A stretch of DNA of 64,000 nt from Bacillus manliponensis (GTDB lineage Bacteria; Bacillota; Bacilli; Bacillales; Bacillaceae_G): NCBI RefSeq assembly GCF_000712595.1, contig NZ_JOTN01000005.1, forward strand, positions 1-64,000. Reading direction: 5' to 3'. The position numbers and the translations under genes are program-made. The notes under the pieces are model-generated. The model saw only the letters and a program-made list of their open reading frames with translations. It made no database searches and was not told the DNA's origin. Of the stretch, positions 50,728-59,752 are shown one piece after another (within the stretch, counting starts at the first letter, position 1; every line of letters starts with the position of its first letter).

Positions 50728-51877
50728 ATTGTTTCCGTAAGTCTGTTATATTTCCTGTTTCGTCAATTTGTACATCATCGGAAACAGATTGTAAATATTG
50801 AAGCATTTTTTGTTTTTCACCATCTTGAAGCGGTGAAATTTGATCATTACGGATCATATAAGGATTAAAGGACATCGTTATGTTGTCACCTTTAAATGTT
50901 AACGTTAGTACGCCTGTTTCAGCACTATGTCCTTTTACATAATTCGGGAATAAGAAGTTTCCTAACGAATATGCAACAGGAACACCGTTATGATATTCAA
51001 ATCCTTGCAGCCAGTGTGGGTGACTTCCAACAATAGCATCCGCACCGGCTTCAGTCATTTTTTGAACATAGTCTCGCTGGTACTGAGCTGGTCGATTTGT
51101 TTTTTCAACGCCCCAATGCATGTAAACAACTAAATAATCAGCGTCTTTCTTTTGTTCTTCAATTGTTCTTGTAACTAAATTTAAATCATAGCCGTTCGCA
51201 ACGCCAGGCTTATTTTCACCAGCTACCCATGAAGTTGATGGCATAAATCGTACGAATGATAGAAATTTGAACTTCTTACCTTTTATCGTAACATCTTTAG
51301 CGCTGTATGCTTCTTTTGCATTCTTTCCAGCACCAGTATACGGTAAATCTAATTTTTCTAGGTGAGAGATTGTATCTAACAAGCCTTCTTGGCCGTAGTC
51401 CATCGTATGATTATTCCCGATACTTGCCATATCAAAGCCTGTGTTTTTAATTGCTTTTAATGTAGAAGGATCACTTTTAATCCAAAAAAGTTGCCCGGGT
51501 GATTTTTGTTCACGAGTTGTAAATACTGACTCTAAATTTACATATGCGTAGTCAGCGCTTTCAATTTCTTGCTTCACATGTTGAAATGGATAGTCAGCAC
51601 CTTTATTTTGTACAACGGGGCGAAGTTGCCAGTCAAACATCGTATCACCAGCAAAAGCAATTTTAATTTCAGGATCTTCTTTTGGTTTTGTTTGTTTAAC
51701 AGGTTTCTTTTTACTTTCCGTTTGTTTCACAGATGCTGTTGTCTTCTCTGTTTTTTCTGGTGTGAGTAAGTATTTTCCTAATAATAGAATAGGAAGGATG
51801 AGGACAGTAAGTATAATTGTACGTTTTAGTAATGTCCGTTTCCGGAGCTTCTTTCGGGCATGTTTCTGACTTCTCAT
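50726..51877 (-). CDS. CapA-like poly-gamma-glutamate synthesis/metallophosphatase-fold protein
   Basis: A 383-residue membrane-anchored protein. A basic N-terminus (RKKLRKRTLLKR) and one helix (TIILTVLILPILLLGKYLL) are followed by a Lys/Thr-rich linker and the CapA fold: EIKIAFAGDTMFDW, YVNLESVFT, GNNHTMDYGQEGLLDT, VYMHWGVEKTNRP, GADAIVGSHPHWLQGFEYHNGVPVAYSLGNFLF. ATG 51877 is used because AAAAGGAG precedes it. Many Bacillus species have CapA-like paralogs outside the capsule operon, so a direct role in capsule is uncertain. Confidence 0.82.
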   Translation of the reverse strand: MRSQKHARKKLRKRTLLKRTIILTVLILPILLLGKYLLTPEKTEKTTASVKQTESKKKPVKQTKPKEDPEIKIAFAGDTMFDWQLRPVVQNKGADYPFQHVKQEIESADYAYVNLESVFTTREQKSPGQLFWIKSDPSTLKAIKNTGFDMASIGNNHTMDYGQEGLLDTISHLEKLDLPYTGAGKNAKEAYSAKDVTIKGKKFKFLSFVRFMPSTSWVAGENKPGVANGYDLNLVTRTIEEQKKDADYLVVYMHWGVEKTNRPAQYQRDYVQKMTEAGADAIVGSHPHWLQGFEYHNGVPVAYSLGNFLFPNYVKGHSAETGVLTLTFKGDNITMSFNPYMIRNDQISPLQDGEKQKMLQYLQSVSDDVQIDETGNITDLRKQ

Positions 51878-52111
51878 AAATCTATTTCTCCTTTTATTCA
51901 TATAGTCATGTTTTTATAGAGAGGCTGTAGCATTTATAAGTAATAATGGATAAATTTATTACTTTTTCTATATAACGGTAACATAGAATACGAAATATAT
52001 ACAATATGAAAATTGCATTTTGTAAGATGATGAAAAAGTGGTAATTGGGCGTGTTTTCTATATTGTTTTATAATTACATATAGGTTGTAACACGAGAAAA
52101 GGAGGCATGAA

Positions 52112-52825
52112 ATGATTCTACTAGGAGCTATTGTCAATGGTCTTTGTATTATATTTGGAACGGTAATTGGCAAGATGTTACGTAGCTTCCCTGAAAATAT
52201 GAAGGGGACCGTTATGCAGGCAATTGGTTTGGCCGTTAGTGTACTTGGGTTACAAATGGCACTAAAAGGTGAAAATTTTCTTGTTGTTATTATTAGTTTA
52301 GTATTAGGAGCGATTGTTGGAGAGTGGTTTGATTTAGAAGGGAAATTAGAAAGTTTAGGAGATTGGTTAGAGAAAAAAGTCGGTACAAGAAGTGAAGGGA
52401 ATATTTCTCTTGGTTTTGTAACGGCTACATTAATTTTTGTCATTGGTGCAATGGGGGTTATCGGAGCATTAGATAGTGGAATTCGTGGCAATCATGATGT
52501 GTTATATACGAAAGCAATCATTGATGGATTCATTTCGCTTATATTAACGACAACACTTGGAATTGGTGTATTATTTTCTGCTGTTCCAGTTATTTTATAT
52601 GAAGGGTTGATTGCTTTGTTTGCAACACAAATTAATCGCTTCGTTCCAGAAACACTTATGAATGAGTTTATTGTAGAAATGACAGCAACAGGCGGTATCA
52701 TGATTTTAGCGATTGGTTTAAACTTACTTCGTATTACGAAAATAAAAGTAGCGAATTTACTACCTGCTATTTTAGTTGTTGGAGTTATTGTCTCCGTAAT
52801 GTACGGATATAAAGTATACGTGTGA
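52112..52825 (+). CDS. DUF554 membrane protein (YdfK/YqgA-like)
   Basis: A 237-residue protein with about six to seven helices. LGAIVNGLCIIFGTVIGKML at the start, GAMGVIGALDSGIRGNHDVLYTKAIIDGFISLILTTTLGIGV in the middle and the glycine-rich GGIMILAIGLNLL near the end are the DUF554 features. A very strong AAAGGAGG precedes the ATG. Transport function is suspected for the family but not proven. Confidence 0.83.
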   Translation: MILLGAIVNGLCIIFGTVIGKMLRSFPENMKGTVMQAIGLAVSVLGLQMALKGENFLVVIISLVLGAIVGEWFDLEGKLESLGDWLEKKVGTRSEGNISLGFVTATLIFVIGAMGVIGALDSGIRGNHDVLYTKAIIDGFISLILTTTLGIGVLFSAVPVILYEGLIALFATQINRFVPETLMNEFIVEMTATGGIMILAIGLNLLRITKIKVANLLPAILVVGVIVSVMYGYKVYV

Positions 52826-52908
52826 AATGTAAAGGGTGTTTGTAATTTGCGCATAATTTCCATATAATGCAATGGTAGAGTAATATAATAGATTCGGAGG
52901 ATTTTATC

Positions 52909-53832
52909 ATGAAGATAAAGGAAGGATTCGTCACGACAACAGACGGATCAGAAATTTATTTACGTACGTGGTTACCAGAGAATGAGCCACGAGCAGTCAT
53001 ACAAATTGCACACGGAATGACAGAGCATGCGGATGTTTACACAGAGTGTGTAGAAGCATTCCTGCAAGCTGGATTTGCAGTGTATGCTCATGATCACCGC
53101 GGGCACGGAAAAACGGTGAAACATGAAGGGGATTATGGACATTATGAACCAAATATTGGTTGGGATACGGTAGTAGATGACGTTATTTTTGTATCAGAAC
53201 GAATCCGAAATGAACAAACATGTCAGCTCTTTTTATTAGGACATAGTATGGGGTCGTTTTTATCTAGAAGAGCGGTGCAGCTTCGCGGTGAGCTTTATGA
53301 TGGCTTACTTATTTCAGGTACAGGCGGCGATCCTGGTTTACTAGGCAAACTTGGCTATCTCATTGCAACGGTGGAAATGAAAGTACGTGGTGCAAAAACA
53401 AAAAGTCCACTATTAAACTTTTTATCTTTCGGCAATTTCAACTCCCATTTCAAACCAAAACGAACGGACTTTGATTGGCTTTCATCAGATAATGAACAAG
53501 TTGATCGGTACATTGATGATTCATTATGTGGTTTCATTTGTACAACGAGCTTTTATCGTGAATTATTCCGCGGTGTATTAACAGTAAATAGAATAGAAGA
53601 ATTTAAGAAAACGAGAATCGACCTGCCAATTCATATTTTCTCAGGTGACCGTGATCCTGTTGGAAATATGGGGAAAGGTGTGCAAGAAGTGCATGATAAG
53701 TATAAAGCATGTGGTATCGAAGACCTTTCTATTCGGTTGTACAAAGACGGTCGACATGAAATGTTTCATGAGGTGAACCGAAATGAAGTGTTTCAAGATT
53801 TAATTAGTTGGTTAAATGATCATGTGAAATAG
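52909..53832 (+). CDS. Monoglyceride lipase/lysophospholipase-type alpha/beta hydrolase
   Basis: A 307-residue serine hydrolase. HGMTEHADVYTECVEAFLQAGFAVYAHDHRGHGKT is the start of the lipase fold, GHSMGSF carries the nucleophile Ser, HIFSGDRDPVG the acid Asp and DGRHEMFHE the His. This arrangement (Hydrolase_4) is the monoglyceride lipase/PldB branch. It probably works in the cytoplasm on lysolipids or glycerides. GGAGGATTTT precedes the ATG. Confidence 0.87.
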   Translation: MKIKEGFVTTTDGSEIYLRTWLPENEPRAVIQIAHGMTEHADVYTECVEAFLQAGFAVYAHDHRGHGKTVKHEGDYGHYEPNIGWDTVVDDVIFVSERIRNEQTCQLFLLGHSMGSFLSRRAVQLRGELYDGLLISGTGGDPGLLGKLGYLIATVEMKVRGAKTKSPLLNFLSFGNFNSHFKPKRTDFDWLSSDNEQVDRYIDDSLCGFICTTSFYRELFRGVLTVNRIEEFKKTRIDLPIHIFSGDRDPVGNMGKGVQEVHDKYKACGIEDLSIRLYKDGRHEMFHEVNRNEVFQDLISWLNDHVK

Positions 53833-53833
53833 A

Positions 53834-53866
53834 AAAAACGAGGCTAGCAAAAGCCTCGTTTTTTCT
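53834..53866 (+). terminator. Terminator of the lipase-like gene
   Basis: AAAAACGAGGCT pairs with AGCCTCGTTTTTT around AGCAAA-type loop bases. Confidence 0.85.
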
Positions 53867-53988
53867 ATTTTTATCGGTGATTTTTGACTTTCTATAAGTT
53901 TGTTTGTGTATGTTTTACTCTTAGTTTACTTACATTTTACTTTCATTTCCTATACTGATTACAAATAGAAGATAGAGGAGATGAAAGA

Positions 53989-54879
53989 GTGGAATTGGTA
54001 ATTGATCATGTAACGAAAGTTTATGGGAAAAAGGTGGCATTAAACGATTGTAGTTTACATTTGAAACAAGGAGTTATTGGTTTGTTAGGTCCAAATGGTG
54101 CAGGAAAGTCGACATTGATGCGTATGTTAGCGACAATTGAAAAACCAACGAGTGGTAACGTGATGTGGAATGGAGTTAACATTCAAGAGAATCCACAAAC
54201 GTTACGAAGAGAGCTTGGGTACTTACCACAGGATTTTGGCGTGTATCCAAATATGAACGCAGTTGAGTTTTTAGAATATATGGCTGCATTAAAGGGATTA
54301 TCGATGCGCTCTGCGAAAAAACGAATCCGAGAATTAATTGATGCTTTACATTTAACAAATGACTGCAAACGTTTATTAGGAGGATATTCTGGTGGGATGA
54401 AGCAGCGCGTTGGGATTGCGCAAGCTTTGTTAAATGATCCAAAGTTATTAATTGTCGATGAACCAACAGTTGGTTTAGATCCTGAAGAACGAATTCGTTT
54501 TAGAAATTTATTATCGAATTTATCAGAGAATCGTATTATTATTTTATCCACGCATATCGTCACAGATATTGAATCTATTGCGACAGATATCGCATTGTTA
54601 GTAAACGGAAATGCCGCAATACATGTGCCTCCAGCTCAATTATTACAACAAGTAGAAGGGAAAGTATGGGAGTGGATAATTCCGGCTGCGCAGCTTATGC
54701 ATGTTCAAGAAACATATACGGTGAGCAGTGCGATTCACCATAGTGATGGAGTTCATATGCGTATTGTTTCAAGTCAACAACCTCATATGAATGCTCGGTC
54801 GATAAGAGCGACATTAGAAGATGCATACTTATACTACGTTTCTGCAGTGGGAGTTGATTGTGTTGAACAGTGTATATAG
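53989..54879 (+). CDS. ABC transporter ATP-binding protein
   Basis: A 296-residue ATPase. Walker A GPNGAGKST is at residues 34-42. The signature is GGYSGGMKQR rather than LSGGQ. Walker B is LLIVDEPTVGLD, and the H-loop is LSTHIV. The C-terminal 70 residues are an extension used for partner contacts. Starts at GTG with GAGGAGATG in front. The permease gene overlaps its 3' end by 17 bases. The pair plus a DUF4097 lipoprotein forms an operon of unknown substrate, perhaps an antimicrobial peptide exporter. Confidence 0.88.
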   Translation: MELVIDHVTKVYGKKVALNDCSLHLKQGVIGLLGPNGAGKSTLMRMLATIEKPTSGNVMWNGVNIQENPQTLRRELGYLPQDFGVYPNMNAVEFLEYMAALKGLSMRSAKKRIRELIDALHLTNDCKRLLGGYSGGMKQRVGIAQALLNDPKLLIVDEPTVGLDPEERIRFRNLLSNLSENRIIILSTHIVTDIESIATDIALLVNGNAAIHVPPAQLLQQVEGKVWEWIIPAAQLMHVQETYTVSSAIHHSDGVHMRIVSSQQPHMNARSIRATLEDAYLYYVSAVGVDCVEQCI

Positions 54880-56407
54880 ACTATATATCATCATAAAACA
54901 TAATGTAGTGAGACAGATGAGAAGTTACCCGTTTTTCATTGTGATTGGATTAACAATATTTTTAAGTTATGCATGTGTACCCGCAGCTTCTGCTGGATAT
55001 GAAGTGTTTTATATAGGCGGAGTAAGAGGTGAATATAATTCAAATTGGCTTGGTGGCATGGGAGCGGTGCTTTCTTCAATGCTTATATGGTTATTTGGGT
55101 TTTATATGTTGAGAAGTGGTGTTTCAGAAGATGAACGGTTAAGGACAGAGCAGTTAATTGCCTCTTCACCTGTTAGTAACTTTCAGTATATTTTTATGAA
55201 AACATTTTCTCATTTTGTTGTATTTGTAATGATTGAAGCGATATTTATCACTGCGTTTATCGTCATGCAATTTGTACGTGGCGAAGATATTTCTTTACAA
55301 ATTGGTGGTTATTTGTATCCGTTCTTTTATATCGTTCTTCCTTCTTTTACGATGTTAGCTGCACTAACGGTCTTTTTTGATGTTTGTCCCGGTTTAAAGG
55401 GAGTTATTGGAAATGTAATATTCTTTTTCTTATGGGTTTTTTTAGGGGTTATTGCACTTGAAAACCCAAATTATTATTCGGACGTGTTTGGTTTACATGT
55501 GATTATAACGGATATGTTTCATGATGCGATGGTTACATATGAGTTTTTAAGAGGTAGCGAAGAGGGTGGAAGCTTTGGTTACTATGTGGTAGATGGAGCG
55601 GTACAAACGTTTCAGTGGGACGGTGTTACGTGGAGTTATGATATTTTGTTAACTCGTGCTCTATGGCTTTTTGCAGCAATGGTATGTGTTAGTATTACAT
55701 CCCTGTTGTTTACTAGATTTCGTAATACTCAATCAAAAAATAATCCATTCATAAAAAAGACGAAAGTAAAAGAGATACATAAGAATACACCTTTCATACT
55801 TACTACAATTAAAAAAAGAAAAAAAGTGAATATGCTTTCGTTAATAAAAGCAGAAATATTACTGATGTTAAAAGGGTTTACAGTATGGTGGTATATGATT
55901 TCAATTGGAATCATTATATTTGGAATGTTTTGTCCGTTATCTGTATCGAAGAGCTGGCTACCAGTTACAATGATTTGGCCAATCGCAGTTTGGTCACAAA
56001 TGATAACGAAGGCAAAGTTTTATCGAACGGATCAAATGATTTTATCAAGCTGTTCACCATTTTATCAATTTTTTGCAGCGTGGATAGTAGGGATGATTGT
56101 GAGTCTTATTATCTCAAGCGGAGTAATTGTGCAATTTCTCTTATTAGGGGAAACAGTGTTACTCATGTCATGGCTCAGTAGTATTGTATTTATTCCAACC
56201 TTATCATTGGCTCTTGGTGTATGGAGTGGTTCACGAAAGTTATTTGAGGTTGTGTTTATATTATGGTGGTACTTAGGGCCAGTAAACGGTATTCCGTATT
56301 TAGATTTCCTTGGAATTAAAAGTACACAGCCAATACTTTATGTAAGTTTATCTTTTATTCTTTTATGTATTGCTATAGTAGGACGACAAAGGATGGTGAG
56401 AAGTTAG
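54863..56407 (+). CDS. ABC-2 type permease
   Basis: A 514-residue integral membrane protein with about 12 hydrophobic helices in two halves separated by a charged loop (KKTKVKEIHKNTPF, around residue 295-310). No ATPase motif. The TTG at 54863 is chosen because GGGAG lies 8 bases before it. This means a 17-base overlap with the ATPase gene, typical of translational coupling. The next gene starts right after its stop. The substrate is not known. Confidence 0.8.
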   Translation: MNSVYRLYIIIKHNVVRQMRSYPFFIVIGLTIFLSYACVPAASAGYEVFYIGGVRGEYNSNWLGGMGAVLSSMLIWLFGFYMLRSGVSEDERLRTEQLIASSPVSNFQYIFMKTFSHFVVFVMIEAIFITAFIVMQFVRGEDISLQIGGYLYPFFYIVLPSFTMLAALTVFFDVCPGLKGVIGNVIFFFLWVFLGVIALENPNYYSDVFGLHVIITDMFHDAMVTYEFLRGSEEGGSFGYYVVDGAVQTFQWDGVTWSYDILLTRALWLFAAMVCVSITSLLFTRFRNTQSKNNPFIKKTKVKEIHKNTPFILTTIKKRKKVNMLSLIKAEILLMLKGFTVWWYMISIGIIIFGMFCPLSVSKSWLPVTMIWPIAVWSQMITKAKFYRTDQMILSSCSPFYQFFAAWIVGMIVSLIISSGVIVQFLLLGETVLLMSWLSSIVFIPTLSLALGVWSGSRKLFEVVFILWWYLGPVNGIPYLDFLGIKSTQPILYVSLSFILLCIAIVGRQRMVRS

Positions 56408-57178
56408 ATGAAAAAGATAGGAATGGTTTTGCTATTATCAACGTTGTTAGTAGCTTGTCAGGATAAAGGAAGTGAACAGAAAGAAATAGATTCGAACCGT
56501 ATAAATGAAATTTATATTCAAACTGATGGTCAAAACATTGAATTAAAGTCGGTGAGTGAAGAGGAAATAAAAATAGAGTCACATACATTAAGACATGTAA
56601 AAATAGAAGAAAAAGAGAATAAAATAGTAATTGATGCTAGTAAATCGGCGGCAGGAATTACGTTTCAAACACCAACAATTAGTATCTATGTTCCAGAAAA
56701 AGTATATAACAAAATTGACGTGAAAACTGTTTCGGGAGATGTCAAAGTAAAAGAAATTGAAGCAAAAATGCTGCAGTTAAAGAATGATTCTGGTGATATG
56801 AAAGTGGAAAACTACACAGGTGAAAAAATTGAAGCTATTTCAAAGGCTGGTAAGATTACGTTACATGAAGTAAATGCTGATTTTGGAATCTTTAATGATA
56901 CAGGTGATGTATCTATATCTGATGTAAAAGAGATGAAAACGAAAAGTAAAGTGGAAACGCAGTCTGGAAATGTGAGTGTAAACTTCGCTAAAGAGCAACA
57001 TGATATTGAGCTTGATGCTTGGACAGACGCAGGTGCAATTAAACATAATTATAAGACTTCTTCTATAATAAAAGAAACGGATACTATATTGGTGGTGAAA
57101 AGGGGGTCTGATACACCACAGTTAACGGTAAAAACTGTGACGGGAGCGATCCACTTTGGTGATGGAAAAGAAGAATAA
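56408..57178 (+). CDS. DUF4097-type beta-helix lipoprotein
   Basis: A 256-residue exported lipoprotein. The signal peptide MKKIGMVLLLSTLLVAC ends in a lipobox Cys17. The rest is a run of short repeated strands (KTVSGDVKVKEI, KNDSGDMKVENY, ETQSGNVSVNFA, KTVTGAIHFGD) typical of DUF4097/putative adhesin domains, which form a right-handed beta-helix. It is the third gene of the ABC operon, beginning immediately after the permease stop. Probably an envelope-stress or transporter-associated protein. Confidence 0.82.
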   Translation: MKKIGMVLLLSTLLVACQDKGSEQKEIDSNRINEIYIQTDGQNIELKSVSEEEIKIESHTLRHVKIEEKENKIVIDASKSAAGITFQTPTISIYVPEKVYNKIDVKTVSGDVKVKEIEAKMLQLKNDSGDMKVENYTGEKIEAISKAGKITLHEVNADFGIFNDTGDVSISDVKEMKTKSKVETQSGNVSVNFAKEQHDIELDAWTDAGAIKHNYKTSSIIKETDTILVVKRGSDTPQLTVKTVTGAIHFGDGKEE

Positions 57179-57208
57179 AGGTGAGAACAGCTTTGATGTT
57201 CTCATGTA

Positions 57209-57257
57209 GAAAAACACGTTCCTCCTTTTATGTAAATAAGAGAGGAACATGTTTTTT
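57209..57257. terminator. Terminator after the ABC operon
   Basis: AAAACACGTTCCTC pairs with GAGGAACATGTTTTTTT. It overlaps the 3' end of the convergent MFS gene. Confidence 0.78.
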
Positions 57258-58489
57258 TATTTTATTTCAGCTTGTGGCTGAACAACTTCTATATTCTTAC
57301 TTTCAGACTGGTATGCTAACTTGAGAGATTTATAGCCCAAAATTACGATAATGAAAGCTAGAGCTCCAGCAGCTATAGCGATAAGGAATCCGTTTTGTGC
57401 CCCATATCCATCTATAACCCATCCTGCTATAGCTGATCCAATGGAAACCCCTATACCTAATCCTGTAATCGCCCATGTCATTCCTTCTGTTACTTGTGAC
57501 TTTGGAACGATTTTTTCGACTAATCCCATCGTAATAATCATTGTAGGCGCTACAGACATTCCAGCAAAGAAAACAGCGATGATAAGCTTTGTAATACTAT
57601 CCACAAAGAATAGTGAAAGCATTGTAATCATCGATATTGTCACTGCCCAGAAAAACTGACGATGAAGTGGCGTTTTTATTGTTAGCGTGCCATACACTAG
57701 GCCAGCTAAACAAGAACCAACTGCATATACAGAAAGGACAACACTAGCAGCTACTGTATTTCCTTGACCTTCAGCAAAGGCGATACTTACAACGTCAATG
57801 GTACCAAATATTGTACCGATAGCTGCAAGCGTAAGTGCTAGTAATCGTAACGAACCAATTTTGATTACAGTTCCGTTATGTGTAGTAGTATGCGGATGCA
57901 CTTTAGGTTCAGTATTTTTTTGTAGTGTAAATAATAAAACTCCTATTGTTAAAAAGACACACGATAAAAGTGGACCTGCTTCAGGGAATAGTATAACACT
58001 TGAGCTGACCGAAAGAACTGGGCCGATAATAAAACAAATTTCATCAACGACGGACTCAAAAGAAAATGCAGTATGCAATTTATGAGAGCCACGGTACAAT
58101 TCCGCCCAACGAGCACGTACCATAGCTGACATGTTGGGCATAACCCCTGCACATAAAGTGGCAAGAAAAAGCGTCCAAGTTGGTGCTTCATATCTCGCAC
58201 AAAGAAGAAGAATGCTAACAGATAGCACGCTAACCGCTGTAGCTGGGAGAAGGACACGAGATTGCCCCCATTGATCGGCCATTCGAGAAATTTGCGGTGC
58301 AATTAAAGCAGATGCTAATGCAAAAGTAGCCGCAATAGCTCCTGCAAGCCAATAATTTCCTTGTAGCTGAGAAAACATTGTTACAATCCCTATACCTAAC
58401 ATAGAAATAGGCATACGAGCAATCAATCCTGCAAAAGAAAATGCTTTTGTGCCAGGTGCTGAAAAGATTTCGCGATATGGATTAGCCAT
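57257..58489 (-). CDS. MFS transporter divergent from a TetR gene
   Basis: A 410-residue, 12-helix transporter. PQISRMADQWGQSRVLLPATAVSV is the loop 2-3 signature and RARWAELYRGSHKLHTAFSFESVVDEICFIIGPVL is the conserved MFS helix 5-6 region of the YttB/YxiO-like drug exporter group. It has GGAGGTG in front of the ATG. Two palindromes lie in the divergent promoter region shared with the TetR gene, so it is probably a TetR-repressed exporter. Confidence 0.82.
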   Translation of the reverse strand: MANPYREIFSAPGTKAFSFAGLIARMPISMLGIGIVTMFSQLQGNYWLAGAIAATFALASALIAPQISRMADQWGQSRVLLPATAVSVLSVSILLLCARYEAPTWTLFLATLCAGVMPNMSAMVRARWAELYRGSHKLHTAFSFESVVDEICFIIGPVLSVSSSVILFPEAGPLLSCVFLTIGVLLFTLQKNTEPKVHPHTTTHNGTVIKIGSLRLLALTLAAIGTIFGTIDVVSIAFAEGQGNTVAASVVLSVYAVGSCLAGLVYGTLTIKTPLHRQFFWAVTISMITMLSLFFVDSITKLIIAVFFAGMSVAPTMIITMGLVEKIVPKSQVTEGMTWAITGLGIGVSIGSAIAGWVIDGYGAQNGFLIAIAAGALAFIIVILGYKSLKLAYQSESKNIEVVQPQAEIK

Positions 58490-58589
58490 CGTACACCTCC
58501 GAGTAGTGATTATTTTGTAGCATATTTTTCATTTTCGAAACCCCTCTCTACGTTAGTTATGATTCATTTACCATTACCCTTTAAAAAAA

Positions 58590-58642
58590 TTAACGTACAT
58601 TGCGTATGTTAATATAATATTAACATACAGCACGTATGTCAA
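58590..58642. promoter_or_regulatory. Two TetR operators upstream of the MFS gene
   Basis: TTAACGTAC-ATTGC-GTATGTTAA (58590-58612) and TTAACATAC-AGCAC-GTATGTCAA (58620-58642) are near-perfect dyads of the same sequence. ATATTATAT lies between them, where an RNA polymerase -10 would be. Binding would block the MFS promoter. Confidence 0.78.
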
Positions 58643-58776
58643 TATGCATTTTTTGTTTCTTGGAAAAAGTCTGTATATTTAAAAGTATAGAGAACTAACA
58701 TTGAGACTTAGTCCACCTGCAGCTGTTATATATTTCATTCATTTCTTTATTTGCTATAATAAGTTCTAAAGATTGG

Positions 58777-58934
58777 ATAAAGTGAAACTTCACTCAGTGG
58801 GGGATTCTTCATTATCCACTGAGTGTTAGTTGAACGAATCGGGCTTTTACGGACTGTTAAGCTCCCACCTAAACTTCTTCGCTTTTTCTCAAGTTTTGAG
58901 GCGGGAGTCTTACAGCCCGTTAATGCGGGATAAA
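58777..58934 (-). repeat. bcr1-like repeat, copy 7 (reverse orientation)
   Basis: A 158-bp copy with ATAAA at both ends. It reads in reverse: GTGAAACTTCACTCAGTGGGGGAT, CCCACCTAAACTTC and GAGGCGGGAGTCTTACAGCCCG. It sits inside the divergent region between the operators and the TetR gene and is the only minus-oriented copy in the window. Confidence 0.9.
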
Positions 58935-59051
58935 TTTCATAAAAGCATAGACTTGTAAGCGGGACTATAAAATGAAATTCTAATTACAGGAGAAGTGAGG
59001 TTCTTACTGTTAAAGCAGAATGACTAAAAAGGATAGGAAAAAGGAGAAAAA

Positions 59052-59648
59052 ATGGCTCAAAAAACAAGATCAGAAATGATTATAGAAACAAAAAGTAAGT
59101 TAATGAAGGCTGCTAGAGAAGCTTTTGGCACAATTGGATATGCAAAAACATCTATGGATGACCTTACAGCTTCTGTCGGATTGACACGCGGCGCATTGTA
59201 TCATCATTTTGGTGATAAAAAAGGATTACTAGCAGCTGTTGTAAAAGAAATAGATGCAGAAATGGATGATAGATTAGGGAAGATATCAGAAGAAGCGGAA
59301 GAGAATTGGGAAGGGTTTGTTGGTAGGTGCCGTGCGTATCTTGCTATGTCACTTGAACCGGAAATTCAGCGGATTTTACTTAGAGATGCTCCTTCTGTAT
59401 TAGGGGAGTCTTATTCCCAATCTTCGCAATCGCACTGCTTGAAAACAATGGCTGATAGATTAGATCAATTAATGAAGGATGAAGTTATCGTAGCGACAGA
59501 TCATGAATCTTTAGCTAGATTATTAAATGGTGGGCTCATGAATACGGCTATTTGGATTGCGAACGCCGATGATGCTGAGAGTGAATTAGAAAAAGCATTA
59601 CAAAGTCTTTCCGCGGTATTAAATGGATTGCTTTTGAAGAGGAAATGA
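59052..59648 (+). CDS. TetR-family regulator, divergent from the MFS gene
   Basis: A 198-residue repressor. The HTH is TKSKLMKAAREAFGTIGYAKTSMDDLTASVGLTRGALYHHFGDKKGLL. The C-terminal ligand domain resembles QacR/AcrR-type regulators of efflux. AAGGAG precedes the start. The operators it should bind are 410 bases upstream, and a bcr1 copy has been inserted between, so autoregulation may be weakened while control of the MFS gene remains. Confidence 0.88.
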   Translation: MAQKTRSEMIIETKSKLMKAAREAFGTIGYAKTSMDDLTASVGLTRGALYHHFGDKKGLLAAVVKEIDAEMDDRLGKISEEAEENWEGFVGRCRAYLAMSLEPEIQRILLRDAPSVLGESYSQSSQSHCLKTMADRLDQLMKDEVIVATDHESLARLLNGGLMNTAIWIANADDAESELEKALQSLSAVLNGLLLKRK

Positions 59649-59674
59649 AAGAATAACAGGTATTTTTTCATATA

Positions 59675-59752
59675 GTCAACAAGATAAGGTTAAGCTAGAT
59701 TCTTATTCTAGATGATGAGCTGTAAACCTTGTATCTTGTTGGCTATTTTTTT
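59675..59752. terminator. Long-stem terminator between tetR and the histidine kinase
   Basis: ATAGTCAACAAGATAAGGTT pairs with AACCTTGTATCTTGTTGGCTAT with few mismatches, and an inner CTAGA..TCTAG stem lies in the loop. T-run follows. It overlaps the end of the convergent kinase gene. Confidence 0.75.
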
